From Planctomycetaceae bacterium (GTDB lineage Bacteria > Planctomycetota > UBA1135 > GCA-002686595): DNA of 8,432 nt. The notes beneath the pieces were generated by a model. It had not been told where the DNA came from. It did not search any database and worked only from the letters and a program-made list of their open reading frames with translations. This document shows, piece by piece, positions 7,474 to 8,432 of this stretch; positions within the stretch are counted from its first letter, which is position 1, and each line of letters starts with the position of its first letter. The stretch is from positions 1-8,432 of the forward strand of contig JABWBL010000119.1 in the NCBI GenBank assembly GCA_013360535.1. Reading direction: 5' to 3'. The translations under genes and the position numbers were made by a program.

Positions 7474-7522
7474 CGGGCGAGCGGCTCGCGGCAGCGCGAG
7501 TCGCCCGCCCGCGCCAATTTTT
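7474..7522 (+). terminator. Rho-independent-type terminator after the VOC gene
   Basis: A strong hairpin begins 26 bp after the stop at 7447. CGGGCGA (7474-7480) pairs with TCGCCCG (7501-7507), and CTCGCG (7485-7490) pairs with CGCGAG (7495-7500) around a GCAG loop. A four-base bulge (GCGG) lies on the 5' side. Ten bases after the hairpin a run of five T occurs at 7518-7522. The gap between stem and T-run is longer than ideal, so efficiency is uncertain, but the position between two separate transcription units fits. Confidence 0.55.
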
Positions 7523-7538
7523 GCAGCTTCGTGGGTCG

Positions 7539-7581
7539 CGCGAATCCGTTTCGTCGCCTACGGTGATTCCGGCGATTCGCG
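7539..7581. repeat. 8-bp perfect inverted repeat in the intergenic region
   Basis: CGCGAATC (7539-7546) is the exact reverse complement of GATTCGCG (7574-7581), with 27 bases between. A further GATTC lies inside the spacer at 7564-7568. It lies about 160-200 bp upstream of the SGNH gene and could be an operator or part of a leader RNA fold, but nothing identifies a binding protein and chance occurrence is possible. Confidence 0.3.
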
Positions 7582-7641
7582 GCACTTCCCCCAGGTCTCG
7601 ATTCGTCGGCGCCCACCCGAGCGCCTTTCCACGCCACCGCT

Positions 7642-7656
7642 GGTCCGGAGAGGACC
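7642..7656 (+). promoter_or_regulatory. Small hairpin with the Shine-Dalgarno of the upstream ORF in its loop
   Basis: GGTCC (7642-7646) pairs with GGACC (7652-7656) across the loop GGAGA. The purine-rich ribosome site GGAGAGGA (7647-7654) that serves the ATG at 7660 is therefore partly in the loop and partly in the 3' arm of the stem. This could modulate initiation on the small ORF. The stem is only five pairs, so the effect is speculative. Confidence 0.3.
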
Positions 7657-7659
7657 CTC

Positions 7660-7743
7660 ATGAGCCCGCACTGCACAATCGCGGCCCGTTGGGCCCATTG
7701 CCGTTCTTTCTTCGTCGCTCCATCGTCGCGAGGTCGCCGATGA
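7660..7743 (+). CDS. Possible 27-residue leader ORF coupled to the SGNH gene
   Basis: A short frame starting at an ATG with a very good Shine-Dalgarno (GGAGAGGA, five bases upstream) encodes 27 residues (MSPHCTIAARWAHC, then SFF and an Arg-rich tail). It ends in a TGA that overlaps the SGNH start codon as ATGA. The arrangement is typical of translational coupling and could act as a leader peptide. Against it being a functional protein, its third-position G/C content is clearly lower than in neighbouring genes and it resembles no family I know. Confidence 0.3.
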   Translation: MSPHCTIAARWAHCRSFFVAPSSRGRR

Positions 7744-8432
7744 GACCGTGGCGAACCCGAGCTCTCGTCGCGCTGGGAGGGCTCGTGTGTGGCCTCGCCC
7801 TGGCGGAACTGCTGGCGCGCACGTTCGCTCCGGCTCCGCCCGTCCCGCCGCGCGGCGAGGGGGAGGTGATGGTCGAGAGCGACGATCCCGCGCGTGGCTG
7901 GCAGCTCGTCGCGGGCACGCGCTTCACGCTGCACTACCCGGAGGCCGACGGCTCCGAGCGGACCGTGACGCACGACGTCGGTCCGCACGGCTGGCGTGGA
8001 GCACCGTTCTTGCCGCAAAAGCAGCCCAATGCGACGCGCATCGCGACGGTGGGGGATTCGCACACGTTCGGCTGGGGCGTGGCGGAGGACGAGACGCTCG
8101 CCGTGCGGCTCGAGCGCGAATTGCGCGCTCAGGGCGCCGCAGTCGAAGTGCTCAACCTCGGCATCCCGAACACGAACCTCGAGGAGAAGGCCTGGGTGAT
8201 CGAACACGTCGCGCTGCCCGCGGGCTGCGATGTCGTCGTGCTGCAGCTGCACTTCGACGACAACGCGCTCGATGGCATCGACCTCGGTCGCCGCGGCGGT
8301 CACGCGTGGGCGGCCGGAGGACGCGGCGATGCCTCGGGGAACACGCTCGACTGGCTGCGCGAGCGTCTCGCGAGCGTGCGCGTCGTCACCGAAGGCCTCA
8401 AGCGCCAGCGCACGTCGCGCGCCTACGCGGCG
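7740..8432 (+). CDS. Membrane-anchored SGNH/GDSL-family hydrolase or acyltransferase-like protein, 3'-truncated
   Basis: 231 residues are visible and the frame is open at the right edge. Residues 8-27 form a hydrophobic anchor after a basic N-terminus, so the catalytic domain should lie outside the cytoplasmic membrane. SGNH block I is VGDSHTFGWGV (104-114) with nucleophile Ser107. Block II is NLGIPNTN (139-146, Gly141). A block III candidate is LQLHFDDN (168-175), which reads DDN instead of the common ND. The catalytic Asp-x-x-His of block V lies beyond the window. Relatives hydrolyse or transfer acyl esters, often on cell-surface or exported polysaccharides; the substrate here cannot be told. 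ATG 7740 is preceded by GAGG at 7730-7733 (spacing 6) and overlaps the stop of a small upstream ORF as ATGA. Confidence 0.8.
   Translation, partial: MRPWRTRALVALGGLVCGLALAELLARTFAPAPPVPPRGEGEVMVESDDPARGWQLVAGTRFTLHYPEADGSERTVTHDVGPHGWRGAPFLPQKQPNATRIATVGDSHTFGWGVAEDETLAVRLERELRAQGAAVEVLNLGIPNTNLEEKAWVIEHVALPAGCDVVVLQLHFDDNALDGIDLGRRGGHAWAAGGRGDASGNTLDWLRERLASVRVVTEGLKRQRTSRAYAA

Overview
The window is GC-rich (roughly two thirds or more G+C by eye, with strong G/C preference at third codon positions). It comes from a bacterium that I place, by inference, in the Planctomycetota. The main reason is the C-terminal module of the secreted protein at 4797-5975, which resembles a four-cysteine domain I associate from memory with large families of exported planctomycete proteins. 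No rRNA, tRNA, CRISPR array, transposase or attachment site was seen.

Region 1 (3-4781, plus strand) is a compact five-gene operon whose start lies upstream of the window. In order it encodes a Gfo/Idh/MocA sugar dehydrogenase (lacking only its first few residues), an amidohydrolase-type sugar lactonase, an L-fuconate dehydratase of the enolase superfamily, an SDR of the 2-keto-3-deoxy-L-fuconate dehydrogenase type, and a fumarylacetoacetate-hydrolase-fold 2,4-diketo-3-deoxy-fuconate hydrolase. Stops and starts overlap by 4 bp (GTGA, ATGA) or are separated by 3 to 17 bp. Gene order matches reaction order in the non-phosphorylating L-fucose route: L-fucose, L-fuconolactone, L-fuconate, 2-keto-3-deoxy-L-fuconate, the 2,4-diketo acid, then pyruvate plus L-lactate.

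Region 2 (4797-6793, minus strand) holds two exported proteins. One is a propeller-like secreted protein with the planctomycete-type C-terminal module, converging on the operon. The other is a lipoprotein made of three YHS/TRASH-like modules. Its reading frame is crossed by a TGA exactly where one cysteine of the usual FCCxxC motif is expected, giving FC-U-VPC. A hairpin with bacterial SECIS geometry begins 12 nt after the TGA, and about 120 codons of clearly coding sequence follow. I interpret it as a candidate selenoprotein, the most interesting item in the window.

Region 3 (6794-8432, plus strand) starts with a 93-bp divergent intergenic gap carrying an extended -10-like element. Next comes a small VOC/PhnB-like protein with an N-terminal signal that could make it a lipoprotein, then a hairpin plus T-run terminator. 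The remaining gap before 7740 carries an 8-bp inverted repeat and a 27-codon upstream ORF with a strong Shine-Dalgarno. The last gene is a membrane-anchored SGNH/GDSL-type esterase or acyltransferase that runs off the right edge. The 125 bp at 5976-6100 contain nothing I can name beyond the Shine-Dalgarno of the minus-strand gene.
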